Of a stretch of 64,000 bases of DNA, positions 17,820 through 25,925 are shown piece by piece. Position numbers and translations under genes: made by a program. The number at the start of each line of letters is the position of its first letter. The first letter of the stretch is position 1. The DNA is from Streptomyces sp. SAI-127 (GTDB lineage Bacteria; Actinomycetota; Actinomycetes; Streptomycetales; Streptomycetaceae): positions 3,844,001 to 3,908,000 of the forward strand of contig NZ_JARXYJ010000001.1 of NCBI RefSeq assembly GCF_029894425.1, written 5' to 3'. The notes below the pieces were generated by a model that was not told where the DNA came from, ran no database searches, and saw only the letters and a list, made by a program, of their open reading frames with translations.

Positions 17820-17880
17820 TATAGATGTAGCTTGCATTAGTTAGCTGCTCTAACTTACTATGTGCATATACCAACTATCT
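17820..17880 (+). promoter_or_regulatory. AT-rich operator-like region before the MFS gene
   Basis: A 60-base AT-rich island in GC-rich DNA. It contains a perfect inverted repeat AGTTAG/CTAACT with a 5-base spacer at 17839-17855. Size and symmetry fit a MarR- or PadR-type operator for the exporter downstream. No regulator gene adjoins it. Confidence 0.5.
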
Positions 17881-17903
17881 CCGTGAGGAGTGGAGGAACG
17901 ACC

Positions 17904-19127
17904 ATGGACCCCTTCGATGCGGGAGCCGGCGGCATCCTGCGCCAGCCGAAGGCCGTGTGGGCGACGGCGGGTGCCTCCGTCGTCGCCTTCATGGGCATCG
18001 GACTCGTGGACCCGATCCTGCCGTCGATCGCACAGGGCCTGGACGCCACGGCGAGCCAGGTCTCCCTCCTGTTCACCTCGTACTTCCTGATCACCGCGAT
18101 CGCGATGCTGGTCACCGGCTTCGTCTCCAGCCGCATCGGCGGCAAGAAGACCCTGCTGCTCGGCCTCGCCCTCGTCGTGGTCTTCGCGGGGCTCGCGGGC
18201 ACCTCGGGCTCGGTCCAGGAGCTGGTCGGCTTCCGGGCCGGCTGGGGCCTGGGCAACGCGCTGTTCGTCTCCACGGCCCTCGCCGTCATCGTCGGCGCGG
18301 CGGCGGGCGGCAGCGCGGCGGCGATCCTGCTGTACGAGTCCGCCCTCGGCCTCGGCATGGCCTGCGGCCCGCTCCTGGGCGCGCTGCTCGGTGACGCCAG
18401 CTGGCGCTACCCGTTCTTCGGTACGGCCTTCCTGATGGCGATCGGCTTCCTGTGCATCACGGTGTTCCTGAAGGAACAGCCCAAGCCGGCCCGGAAGACG
18501 TCCCTGCTCGACCCGATCAAGGCGCTCGGCCACGGCGGGCTCGCCTCGGCCGCGGTGTCGTCCTTCTTCTACAACTACACGTTCTTCACCGTGCTGGCCT
18601 TCACGCCCTTCGTGCTCGACATGACCCCGTACAAGTCGGGTGCCGTGTTCTTCGCCTGGGGCGTGCTGCTCGCGGTCTTCTCGGTGTTCGCCGCGCCGCG
18701 CCTCCAGGAGAGGTTCGGTTCGCTCAAGGTGCTCGGCGGCTCGCTCGTCCTGCTCGCCCTCGACGTGCTCGTCCTCGGCTACGGCAACCACACGGCGGCC
18801 ATCGTCTGCACGATCCTGTCCGGCGCCTTCATCGGCGTGAACAACACCGTCTACACAGAGCTGGCGCTCGGCGTCTCGGACGCCCCGCGGCCCGTGGCGA
18901 GCGCGGGCTACAACTTCGTGCGCTGGTTCGCGGCGGCCGCGGCGCCCTACTTCGCGCCGAAGATCGAGGAGTGGACCGACATCCACATCCCGTTCGTGGT
19001 GGCCGCGGTGACGGCGGTGCTGGGCGCGCTCGTGGTCGTCGTACGGCGCAACGCGCTCACCGACGAGGCGGAGGAGCTGGAGCCGAGGCACGCGACCGAG
19101 GACAGTGTCGCCGTCTTCGCCAACTGA
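17904..19127 (+). CDS. MFS family exporter
   Basis: 407-residue major facilitator with about 12 helices in two halves. GLVDPILPSIAQGL near residue 33 and GFVSSRIGGKKTLLLG (the loop 2-3 motif A region) mark a drug:H+ antiporter-type exporter. The short hydrophilic tail has an Asp/Glu-rich end. The ATG at 17904 follows GGAGGAACG. The inverted repeat just upstream suggests ligand-responsive control. Substrate unknown. Confidence 0.85.
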   Translation: MDPFDAGAGGILRQPKAVWATAGASVVAFMGIGLVDPILPSIAQGLDATASQVSLLFTSYFLITAIAMLVTGFVSSRIGGKKTLLLGLALVVVFAGLAGTSGSVQELVGFRAGWGLGNALFVSTALAVIVGAAAGGSAAAILLYESALGLGMACGPLLGALLGDASWRYPFFGTAFLMAIGFLCITVFLKEQPKPARKTSLLDPIKALGHGGLASAAVSSFFYNYTFFTVLAFTPFVLDMTPYKSGAVFFAWGVLLAVFSVFAAPRLQERFGSLKVLGGSLVLLALDVLVLGYGNHTAAIVCTILSGAFIGVNNTVYTELALGVSDAPRPVASAGYNFVRWFAAAAAPYFAPKIEEWTDIHIPFVVAAVTAVLGALVVVVRRNALTDEAEELEPRHATEDSVAVFAN

Positions 19128-19157
19128 CAGCTTCCGGCCACGACTTGGTGACCTTGC

Positions 19158-19742
19158 TCACTCCAGCGGGACGGACTTCCGGGACGGATCCCTGAGGTCC
19201 GTCCCGATCGTCAGCCAGCGCTCCTGCAGAGCCTGGGCGCCGTGGACGCGCTTCCAGGCGGCCTCGTTCGGCGTCATGGGGAGCAAGGGCAGGAAGTGGA
19301 CCGGGTCGAGGGGCTCGTCGAGTTCCAGGTCCTGGACCAGTCCGCCCGGCTCGGCCACCAGGACCGAGGTGAACGGGGCGCCGGGCCACAGGGGTTCACC
19401 CACGTCGAGTGAGGCGCCCGGAGCCACGACCACGCCCTCGACCTGCGGGGACGCGGCGAGCACGGCGAGCGGGCGGAGCACCTTGTCGGTGTCGGCCAGC
19501 CCTGACCGTACGGACATCAGCAGTTCGGCGCGCGGGCCCTTGACCGGGTCGGCGAGCATCGCGGTGGGGTCGCCCATCGGCTGGGCGGACATGCCGAGGG
19601 TGGCGTAGCGGACGACGTCCCCGTCGGTGAAGCGGAGCACCTCGATGCGGTCCGTGCCGAGGAAGGTGACCGCCGCGCGCGCGTCCGGCTCGCCCAGCGC
19701 GCTGCGCAACCGGGCCTCGACCAGAGGAAGAACATCTGCCAT
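19158..19742 (-). CDS. Suppressor of fused (SUFU) domain protein
   Basis: 194 residues of the SUFU superfamily, named for the animal Hedgehog regulator but common in bacteria, where the role is unclear (some act in polymorphic-toxin immunity). Recognised from the conserved order of LRFTDGDVVRYATLGMS, a central VVVAPG strand and the end pattern LLPMTPNEAAWKRVHG. I set the start at the ATG at 19742 (MADVLPLVEARL). It converges on the MFS gene. Confidence 0.7.
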   Translation of the reverse strand: MADVLPLVEARLRSALGEPDARAAVTFLGTDRIEVLRFTDGDVVRYATLGMSAQPMGDPTAMLADPVKGPRAELLMSVRSGLADTDKVLRPLAVLAASPQVEGVVVAPGASLDVGEPLWPGAPFTSVLVAEPGGLVQDLELDEPLDPVHFLPLLPMTPNEAAWKRVHGAQALQERWLTIGTDLRDPSRKSVPLE

Positions 19743-19929
19743 GTGGCGAGCATAGAACTCGTCAGTACCGGGCAAAGCAGCGCCTTGACACTTGGGTCGG
19801 CTGATAGTCTTGCCCGGTCGCCGGGGCAGCACGCAGAAGCGTCGCGCATCGAGTCCCGACGCCAGTGAGACTCCCTTACGGGAATGGATCGTCCCTTACG
19901 AGGGACCGGCCGGAGGAGGTGGGGCTGTC

Positions 19930-19977
19930 ATGGATCGAAGTCGACCTGGTAGTACCACTCGTTCTTCCGGCCGCTGA
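19930..19977 (+). CDS. Possible leader peptide 1 upstream of corA
   Basis: 15 codons, MDRSRPGSTTRSSGR, behind a textbook GGAGGAGG site 10 bases upstream of the ATG. It ends in TGATG, which is the stop of this frame and the start of the next. Codon choice is not typical for the genome, so it may act in cis and not as a protein. Only the ribosome site, position and coupling support it. Confidence 0.35.
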   Translation: MDRSRPGSTTRSSGR

Positions 19978-20084
19978 TGCAGCTCTGTGACTTTCGGCAA
20001 CCGCCGCCTCTCACGTTCGCGTCTTCGTGCGGAAGAGCACTTCGTTCGTTTTGCCTGATCTGTCTGATCTGCAGCAGTAGCTGA
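19977..20084 (+). CDS. Possible leader peptide 2 with a PPP motif
   Basis: 35 codons starting in the TGATG overlap. The peptide contains Gln-Pro-Pro-Pro at residues 8-11, a known ribosome-stalling type of sequence, and five cysteines (4, 18, 26, 29, 32). Third-position GC is low for this genome. A proline-rich leader before a Mg2+ transporter recalls mgtL of Salmonella, but that is analogy only. Confidence 0.3.
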   Translation: MQLCDFRQPPPLTFASSCGRALRSFCLICLICSSS

Positions 20085-20226
20085 ATCAGTAGCGAAGCTC
20101 GCCACCGCGATGGTGCGGTGCTCCCCGCTTTGTGGACGTGCCAAACACCCACAGCAGGACGTCCCCATTCCGGGTAGTTCCATCCCTCGCCGGCGCCCTT
20201 TGTTGCCCGTCACGAAGGAGCCTGCC

Positions 20227-21345
20227 ATGTCGATGATCCGTGACCTGCGTGCCGCCGTGCGGCCGTCGCGCCCCTCGCTGCGCAAGGACACCGGCGCGTA
20301 CGACGCGACGCGCGACCCCTCGACGCCCTCCGCCGTCGTCGACTGCGCCGTCTACCGCGACGGCCGGCGCGTGGAGACCGACCAGCAGCTGAGCCCGCAC
20401 GAGGCGATGCGCCAGGTGCGCCGCGACGGCGGGTTCGTCTGGATCGGTCTGCACGAGCCGAGCGAGGCCGAATTCTCCGGTATCGCCGGTGAGTTCGGGC
20501 TGCACCCGCTCGCCGTCGAGGACGCCGTGCAGGCCCACCAGCGGCCCAAGCTGGAGCGCTACGACGACTCCCTGTTCACCGTCTTCAAGACCATCCACTA
20601 CGTCGAGCACGACGAGCTCACCGCCAACAGCGAGATCGTCGAGACCGGCGAGGTCATGTGCTTCACCGGCCGGGACTTCTTCATCACCGTCCGGCACGGC
20701 GGCCAGGGCTCGCTCAGGGCGCTGCGCCACCGGCTCCAGGACGACCCCGAGTTGCTCGCCAAGGGCCCCTCGGCGGTGCTGCACTCCATCGCCGACCATG
20801 TCGTCGACGGCTATGTCGCGGTCGCCGACGCGGTGCAGGACGACATCGACGAGGTCGAGACCGAGGTGTTCACCCCGGGGCGCGGCGGCAAGGTCTCGCG
20901 CGGTGTCGACTCGGCGCGGATCTACCAGCTCAAGCGTGAGGTGCTGGAGTTCAAGCGGGCCGTCGCCCCGCTGCTGCGGCCCATGCAGCTGCTCAGCGAG
21001 CGGCCGATGCGGCTCGTCGACCCCGACATCCAGAAGTACTTCCGGGACGTCGCCGACCACCTCGCCCGCGTCCAGGAGCAGGTCCTCGGCTTCGACGAGC
21101 TCCTCAACTCGATCCTCCAGGCCAACCTCGCGCAGGCGTCCGTCGCCCAGAACGAGGACATGCGCAAGATCACGTCCTGGGCCGCGATCATCGCCGTACC
21201 GACGATGGTGTGCGGTGTCTACGGCATGAACTTCGACTACATGCCGGAGACCCACTGGAAGCTCGGCTATCCGGTGATCATGGCGATCACCGGTGTCATC
21301 TGCCTGGGCATCCACCGCACCCTCAAGCGCAACGGCTGGCTCTAG
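20227..21345 (+). CDS. corA: CorA-type magnesium/cobalt channel
   Basis: 372-residue inner-membrane Mg2+ channel. The large N-terminal soluble domain runs to about 310, with the long helix region (ILQANLAQASVAQNEDMRKIT). TM1 follows (WAAIIAVPTMVCGVYGMNF), ending in the signature GMN at 333-335. A short acidic loop and TM2 (YPVIMAITGVICLGI) come next, then a basic tail. Ribosome site GAAGGAG precedes the ATG at 20227. The 484-base leader suggests RNA-level control. M. tuberculosis Rv1239c is the counterpart in a similar neighbourhood. Confidence 0.95.
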   Translation: MSMIRDLRAAVRPSRPSLRKDTGAYDATRDPSTPSAVVDCAVYRDGRRVETDQQLSPHEAMRQVRRDGGFVWIGLHEPSEAEFSGIAGEFGLHPLAVEDAVQAHQRPKLERYDDSLFTVFKTIHYVEHDELTANSEIVETGEVMCFTGRDFFITVRHGGQGSLRALRHRLQDDPELLAKGPSAVLHSIADHVVDGYVAVADAVQDDIDEVETEVFTPGRGGKVSRGVDSARIYQLKREVLEFKRAVAPLLRPMQLLSERPMRLVDPDIQKYFRDVADHLARVQEQVLGFDELLNSILQANLAQASVAQNEDMRKITSWAAIIAVPTMVCGVYGMNFDYMPETHWKLGYPVIMAITGVICLGIHRTLKRNGWL

Positions 21346-21355
21346 GGTGGGCCCC

Positions 21356-21866
21356 ATGACAAGTGAGCTGCTCGACCGGGCCCTCGTCGAGGAGGCCACG
21401 AAGAAGTCCGGCCTCATCTGGGTCGCGGGACCCGGCGGCCCGGCCCGCGCCCTGTGGCACGTGTGGCACGAAGGAGCCCGCGTGCCTGGTCGGTGACGGG
21501 CCCGGGGAGCAGCCGCTGCCGGGGCTGAGCGACGGGGGCGCCGCCGAGGTGACCGTCCGGAGCAAGGACAAGGGCGGTCGGCTGGTCTCCTGGGCGGCGA
21601 AGGTCGTGGAACTGGCGCCCGGATCCGAGGCGTGGGAGGCGGCGGTCGCCGAGCTCAAGGGGAAACGGCTGAACGCCCCCGACGGCGAGGCGATGACGGA
21701 CCGTTGGTCCCGCGAATGCCGGGTGCTCCGCCTCGAACCGACGGGGATCACTGGACCGCTCCCCGACGGCGACCTGGCCGAACCGCCGCTGCCGACACCG
21801 GCGACCACGCGTGAGCCGATTCCCGCAGGGCTTCCGAGGCTGCTGATGAAACGGCGCAAACGCTAG
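21356..21866 (+). pseudogene. Conserved hypothetical gene with a single-base frameshift
   Basis: The first 39 codons read MTSELLDRALVEEATKKSGL and end at ALWHVWHEGA in one frame; that frame then runs into a stop at 21494. The next frame continues as CLVGDGPGEQPLPGLS to the end at 21866 with normal Streptomyces codon bias. Removing one C from the CCC run at 21477-21479 restores one 169-residue protein. I recall full-length relatives next to corA in other Streptomyces, of unknown function. Either a real mutation, a sequencing error, or frameshifting. Its stop overlaps the convergent lipoprotein stop in CTAG. Confidence 0.75.
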
Positions 21867-22615
21867 GACGTCGGCAGCTGCTTGCCGTAGTCCACCGTCT
21901 CGTCCTTGCCCGGTTCGGTCAGCGAGAAGTTCTTGCCCCAGGCCGAGAAGGTCAGCGTGCCCGCGCCGCCCGCCCGGGCCAGGCGCAGGGGGTACGGCTT
22001 GCCCTCCAGGGAGACGTCCAGCGTGCCGCCGTCGCCTTTGTCACCCGTGATGCGAATCGTGCGGGTACCCGCCTGCTCATGGTGGCCGTCGGTGTCCAGG
22101 CTGCCGTGCAGCGTCAGAAGTCCGTCGAGGAGAACGTCCTTGTCCGTGAAACCGCTGAACTTCTTGTACGCCGGGTCGCCCGACGGCACCTTCACGTACT
22201 TGCCGTCGAGCTTGTCGGCGGCCGCGTCCGAGTCCGAACCGTCGCCCTTGCCGTCCTCCTGGGTCCAGAAGTCGGCGTCCGCCTTCAGGTACAGCTCCTT
22301 GCCGATCCGCAGCAGCTGGAAGGTGGCCCCCTCCGCGGTGACCGATCCGGAGCCGCCGTCGGAGTTCAGGCGCATGTCGAGTGTGTATGTACGCCCGCTG
22401 GTGACCACGTTCCCCGACAGGCGCAGCGCGTCGGCGGACCCTGCCGCCGCCCGGGTCCTGGACTGGATCTGGTCGGCGGGCAGTTTGCCGACCCCGTTGG
22501 TGCCCTCGTCGGGGTCCTCGCTGCACCCCGTCAGCCCCGTTCCCGTCACGACCAGGGCGCAGATCGCGCTCACCAGTACGGCCCTGCGGGCACGGCCCTG
22601 GGGAATCGCAGTCAC
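21863..22615 (-). CDS. LppX/LprAFG-like lipoprotein
   Basis: 250-residue lipoprotein: GTG start, basic N-terminus, hydrophobic core and lipobox LTGC (Cys31). The mature part has the LppX/LprAFG pattern (DALRLSGNVVTSGRTYTLDMRLN, then GKELYLKAD and YKKFSGFTD). The family holds a hydrophobic cavity and carries lipids or glycolipids across the cell wall in mycobacteria; in Streptomyces the ligand is unknown. Acidic, Asp-rich insert at about 125-140. Confidence 0.8.
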   Translation of the reverse strand: MTAIPQGRARRAVLVSAICALVVTGTGLTGCSEDPDEGTNGVGKLPADQIQSRTRAAAGSADALRLSGNVVTSGRTYTLDMRLNSDGGSGSVTAEGATFQLLRIGKELYLKADADFWTQEDGKGDGSDSDAAADKLDGKYVKVPSGDPAYKKFSGFTDKDVLLDGLLTLHGSLDTDGHHEQAGTRTIRITGDKGDGGTLDVSLEGKPYPLRLARAGGAGTLTFSAWGKNFSLTEPGKDETVDYGKQLPTS

Positions 22616-22829
22616 AGGTGGGGCTGCCTTTCTGACGAGGGTCCTTCAGCGGCGTACGGCAGCGTACCGGGACCCCGGGCCCCGGGCGGAGCCAGACCGT
22701 CCGCACCCCTCACCAGGGCGTATCCGATCGGTACGGGCTAGCCTTAAGCCCTCCCGAGCGGGCAATCCGGACAACGAACGACGAACGCAACACCCCGTAC
22801 GCAGCCTCGTATGCAAAGGAAGCACAGCC

Positions 22830-24107
22830 ATGGCAGCGGGAGCCCCCCGGATCTTCGTCTCGCATCTCGCCGGGGTCGCCGTCTTCGATCCCAATGGCGA
22901 CCAGGTGGGCCGCGTGCGCGATCTGGTCGTCGTGCTGCGCGTCGGGCGCCGGCCGCCCCGCGTTCTCGGGCTGGTCGTCGAACTCTCCACCCGTCGCCGC
23001 ATCTTCCTGCCCATGACCCGCGTCACGAGCATCGAGTCCGGACAGGTCATCACCACCGGCGTGCTCAACGTCCGCCGCTTCGAGCAACGGCCCACCGAAC
23101 GCCTGGTCTTCGGTGAGCTCCTCGACCGGCGCGTCACGCTCGTGGAGACGGACGAACAGGTCACCGTCCTCGACGCCTCGGTGCACCACCTGCCGGCCCG
23201 CCGGGACTGGGAGATCGACCGTGTCTTCGTGCGCAAGGGCGGCAAGGGCGGGGCGTTCCGGCGCAAGGGCGAGGCGCTGACCGTCGAGTGGTCCGCCGTT
23301 ACCGGCTTCACGCTGGAGGAGCACGGACAGGGCGCCGAGAGCCTCCTCGCCACCTTCGAGCAGCTGCGCGCGGCCGACCTCGCCAACGTCCTGCACCACC
23401 TCTCCCCCAAGCGGCGCGCCGAGGTGGCCGCGGCTCTCGACGACGACCGCCTGGCCGACGTACTGGAAGAGCTCCCCGAGGACGACCAGATCGAGATCCT
23501 CGGCAAGCTGAAGCAGGAGCGGGCCGCCGACGTCCTGGAGGCCATGGACCCCGACGACGCGGCCGACCTGCTCTCCGAGCTCCCCACGGAGGAGCAGGAG
23601 CGGCTGCTGAGCCTGATGCAGCCGGGGGACGCGGCCGACATGCGGCGCCTGATGGCGTACGAGGAGCACACGGCCGGCGGTCTCATGACGACGGAACCGA
23701 TCGTCCTACGGCCTGACGCGACCGTCGCCGACGCGCTCGCCCGCGTCCGCAACGCCGACCTCTCCCCGGCCCTGGCCGCCCAGGTCTACGTGTGCCGCGC
23801 GCCCGACGAGACGCCGACCGGCAAGTACCTCGGCACGGTCCACTTCCAGCGGCTGCTGCGCGACCCGCCGTACACCCTCGTCAGCTCCATGCTCGACGAC
23901 GACCTGCAGGCCCTCGATCCGGACGCGACCCTGCCGGTCGTCGCCGGGTTCTTCGCGACGTACGACATGGTCGCGGCACCCGTGGTCGACGATTCGGGCT
24001 CGCTGCTCGGCGCGGTGACCGTGGACGACGTACTGGACCACATGCTGCCGGAGGACTGGCGGGAGACGGAGTTCGACTCCGAGGAGGAGACCCGTCATGG
24101 CGCCTGA
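22830..24107 (+). CDS. MgtE N-domain and CBS protein without a channel
   Basis: 425 residues. A PRC-barrel-like region occupies about 1-150 (FVSHLAGVAVFDPNGDQVGRV). An MgtE N-terminal domain follows at about 170-290, with repeated acidic helices (DRLADVLEELPEDDQIEIL). Two CBS motifs come at about 300-410. The Mg2+ channel helices of true MgtE are absent, so this is a cytoplasmic Mg2+ or nucleotide sensor rather than a transporter. Rv1232c has this architecture. The gene overlaps the DUF1003 gene by 11 bases, which suggests joint function. AAAGGAAG precedes the ATG. Confidence 0.88.
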   Translation: MAAGAPRIFVSHLAGVAVFDPNGDQVGRVRDLVVVLRVGRRPPRVLGLVVELSTRRRIFLPMTRVTSIESGQVITTGVLNVRRFEQRPTERLVFGELLDRRVTLVETDEQVTVLDASVHHLPARRDWEIDRVFVRKGGKGGAFRRKGEALTVEWSAVTGFTLEEHGQGAESLLATFEQLRAADLANVLHHLSPKRRAEVAAALDDDRLADVLEELPEDDQIEILGKLKQERAADVLEAMDPDDAADLLSELPTEEQERLLSLMQPGDAADMRRLMAYEEHTAGGLMTTEPIVLRPDATVADALARVRNADLSPALAAQVYVCRAPDETPTGKYLGTVHFQRLLRDPPYTLVSSMLDDDLQALDPDATLPVVAGFFATYDMVAAPVVDDSGSLLGAVTVDDVLDHMLPEDWRETEFDSEEETRHGA

Positions 24108-24696
24108 GCGCGACACCTCGGCCCGTGAGCGCGGCCCGGCCGGGGCCACGGCGGCCACCCGCCCCCGCACCCGGCTCGACCAGCCGCGGTCGCCGCGCCG
24201 CCGGCTGCTGCCCGAGTGGGACCCGGAGGCGTTCGGGCGGCTGTCGGAGCGGATCGCGCGGTTCCTCGGCACCGGGCGGTTCATCGTCTGGATGACGGTC
24301 GTCATCATCGTGTGGGTGCTGTGGAACATCTTCGCGCCCCGCGATCTGCGCTTCGACCACTACCCGTTCATCTTCCTCACCCTGATGCTGTCCCTCCAGG
24401 CCTCCTACGCGGCCCCGCTGATCCTGCTCGCGCAGAACCGGCAGGACGACCGGGACCGGGTCAACCTCGAACAGGACCGCAAGCAGAACGAGCGGTCGAT
24501 CGCGGACACCGAGTATCTGACCCGCGAGATCGCCGCGCTCAGGATCGGCCTCGGGGAGGTGGCGACCCGCGACTGGATCCGCTCGGAGCTCCAGGACCTG
24601 ATGAAGGAACTGGAGGCACGGCAGCACGACGGGCATGTCGTATTCCCGGCAGAACGGTCGGATCGACGGTCGGGACGTGACGTAGACGACCGTTGA
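24097..24696 (+). CDS. DUF1003 membrane protein
   Basis: 199 residues with two helices close together (about 65-85 and 90-115; VWMTVVIIVWVLWNIFAP then FIFLTLMLSLQASYAAPLIL), then a coiled region rich in Glu/Arg (RQDDRDRVNLEQDRKQNERS) facing the cytoplasm. DUF1003 proteins are of unknown function, though often near Mg2+ genes. The start lies inside the end of the previous gene. Confidence 0.85.
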   Translation: MAPERDTSARERGPAGATAATRPRTRLDQPRSPRRRLLPEWDPEAFGRLSERIARFLGTGRFIVWMTVVIIVWVLWNIFAPRDLRFDHYPFIFLTLMLSLQASYAAPLILLAQNRQDDRDRVNLEQDRKQNERSIADTEYLTREIAALRIGLGEVATRDWIRSELQDLMKELEARQHDGHVVFPAERSDRRSGRDVDDR

Positions 24697-24698
24697 GA

Positions 24699-24722
24699 GC
24701 CGTACAGGGGTTCCTGTACGGC
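24699..24722 (+). terminator. Hairpin between DUF1003 and mrp
   Basis: Perfect 10-bp stem (GCCGTACAGG) with tetraloop GGTT, starting 3 bases after the DUF1003 stop and ending 17 bases before the mrp ATG. It may end the upstream message. Confidence 0.6.
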
Positions 24723-24739
24723 GCCGTACCATCGTCTGT

Positions 24740-25873
24740 ATGGCTAGCGAAGACGCGGTGCGCGAGGCACTGGCGACGGTGAACGACCCCGAGATCAACC
24801 GGCCCATCACCGAGCTCGGGATGGTGAAGTCGGTGGAGATCGGGGCCGACGGGGCGGTCGCGGTGACCGTGTACCTGACGGTCTCCGGCTGCCCGATGCG
24901 CGAGACGATCACGCAACGCGTCACCGACGCGGTCGCGGCCGTCGAGGGCGTCACCCGCGTCGACGTCACGCTCGACGTGATGAGCGACGAACAGCGCAAG
25001 GAGCTGGCGACCGCGCTGCGCGGCGGCCAGACCGAGCGCGAGGTCCCCTTCGCGAAACCGGGGTCTTTGACGCGTGTCTACGCGGTCGCCTCCGGCAAGG
25101 GCGGTGTCGGCAAGTCCTCGGTGACGGTGAACCTGGCGGCGGCGATGGCGGCCGACGGCCTCAAGGTGGGCGTGGTCGACGCCGACATCTACGGCCACTC
25201 GGTGCCGCGCATGCTGGGCGCCGACGGCACCCCCACCCAGGTCGAGAACATGATCATGCCGCCGTCGGCGCACGGCGTGAAGGTCATCTCGATCGGCATG
25301 TTCACGCCGGGCAACGCGCCGGTGGTGTGGCGTGGACCGATGCTCCACCGTGCCCTCCAGCAGTTCCTGGCGGACGTGTACTGGGGCGACCTGGACGTAC
25401 TGCTCCTGGACCTCCCCCCGGGCACGGGCGACATCGCGATCTCCGTGGCCCAGCTGGTCCCGAACGCGGAGATCCTGGTCGTGACGACCCCGCAGCAGGC
25501 GGCGGCGGAGGTCGCCGAGCGCGCCGGCTCCATCGCCGTCCAGACCCACCAGAAGATCGTCGGCGTCGTCGAGAACATGTCCGGCCTGCCGTGCCCGCAC
25601 TGCGGCGAGATGGTGGACGTCTTCGGCACGGGTGGCGGTCAGACGGTGGCGGACGGCCTCACCCGCACGACGGGCGCGACGGTCCCGGTCCTCGGCTCCA
25701 TCCCGATCGACGTCCGCCTCCGCGAGGGCGGCGACGACGGCAAGCCGGTCGTCCTGACCGACCCGGACTCTCCGGCGGGGGCGGCTCTGCGGGGGATCGC
25801 GGGGAAGCTCGGGGGGCGGCAGCGGGGGCTTTCGGGGCTGTCGCTGGGGATCACGCCGAAGAACAAGTTCTGA
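24740..25873 (+). CDS. mrp: Mrp/NBP35 family Fe-S carrier ATPase
   Basis: 377 residues. An N-terminal DUF59/MIP18 domain (1-85, with PEINRPITELGMVKS and a Cys in SGCPMRE) is joined to a P-loop ATPase: GKGGVGKSS (about 115), the DADIYGHS switch, LLLDLPPGTGD, and TPQQAAA. The CPHC pair near 285 is the bridging Fe-S ligand in ApbC/Nbp35 proteins, which hold and transfer [4Fe-4S] clusters. Counterpart Rv1229c. Confidence 0.93.
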   Translation: MASEDAVREALATVNDPEINRPITELGMVKSVEIGADGAVAVTVYLTVSGCPMRETITQRVTDAVAAVEGVTRVDVTLDVMSDEQRKELATALRGGQTEREVPFAKPGSLTRVYAVASGKGGVGKSSVTVNLAAAMAADGLKVGVVDADIYGHSVPRMLGADGTPTQVENMIMPPSAHGVKVISIGMFTPGNAPVVWRGPMLHRALQQFLADVYWGDLDVLLLDLPPGTGDIAISVAQLVPNAEILVVTTPQQAAAEVAERAGSIAVQTHQKIVGVVENMSGLPCPHCGEMVDVFGTGGGQTVADGLTRTTGATVPVLGSIPIDVRLREGGDDGKPVVLTDPDSPAGAALRGIAGKLGGRQRGLSGLSLGITPKNKF

Positions 25874-25889
25874 GACGCACGTGACAGAA

Positions 25890-25925
25890 GGCATTCCAAG
25901 GGCCCGGTAAGGTCCGTGGAATGCC
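25890..25925 (+). promoter_or_regulatory. Inverted repeat covering the glycosyltransferase start
   Basis: GGCATTCCA (25890-25898) pairs perfectly with TGGAATGCC (25917-25925), 18-base loop. The start codon (25921-25923) is inside the right arm and the putative ribosome site GGTAAGG is in the loop. Confidence 0.5.

Larger units (their letters stand above)
19743..20226 (+). promoter_or_regulatory. Long corA leader with twin hairpins
   Basis: 484 gene-poor bases before corA. TTGACA is at 19785-19790, with TAGTCT 14 bases downstream, a poor promoter spacing. At 19872-19883 and 19891-19906 two hairpins have the same CCCTTACG core (loop TTAC). They are followed by GGAGGAGG at 19912-19919 and two tiny overlapping reading frames. 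A CACC-GCGAT-GGTG hairpin lies near 20105. No match to the M-box aptamer that I can see. Confidence 0.5.

Noticed and set aside
17850..19091. 413-codon frame opposite the MFS exporter
   Set aside because: No conserved motif; the plus-strand MFS gene has a strong ribosome site and twelve helices.
19785..19810. Vegetative promoter for corA (TTGACA with TAGTCT)
   Set aside because: The spacer is only 14 bases, so I do not call it, though -35-like TTGACA is exact.
19743..20226. M-box magnesium riboswitch
   Set aside because: I cannot align the conserved M-box core to this leader; the twin hairpins do not resemble it.
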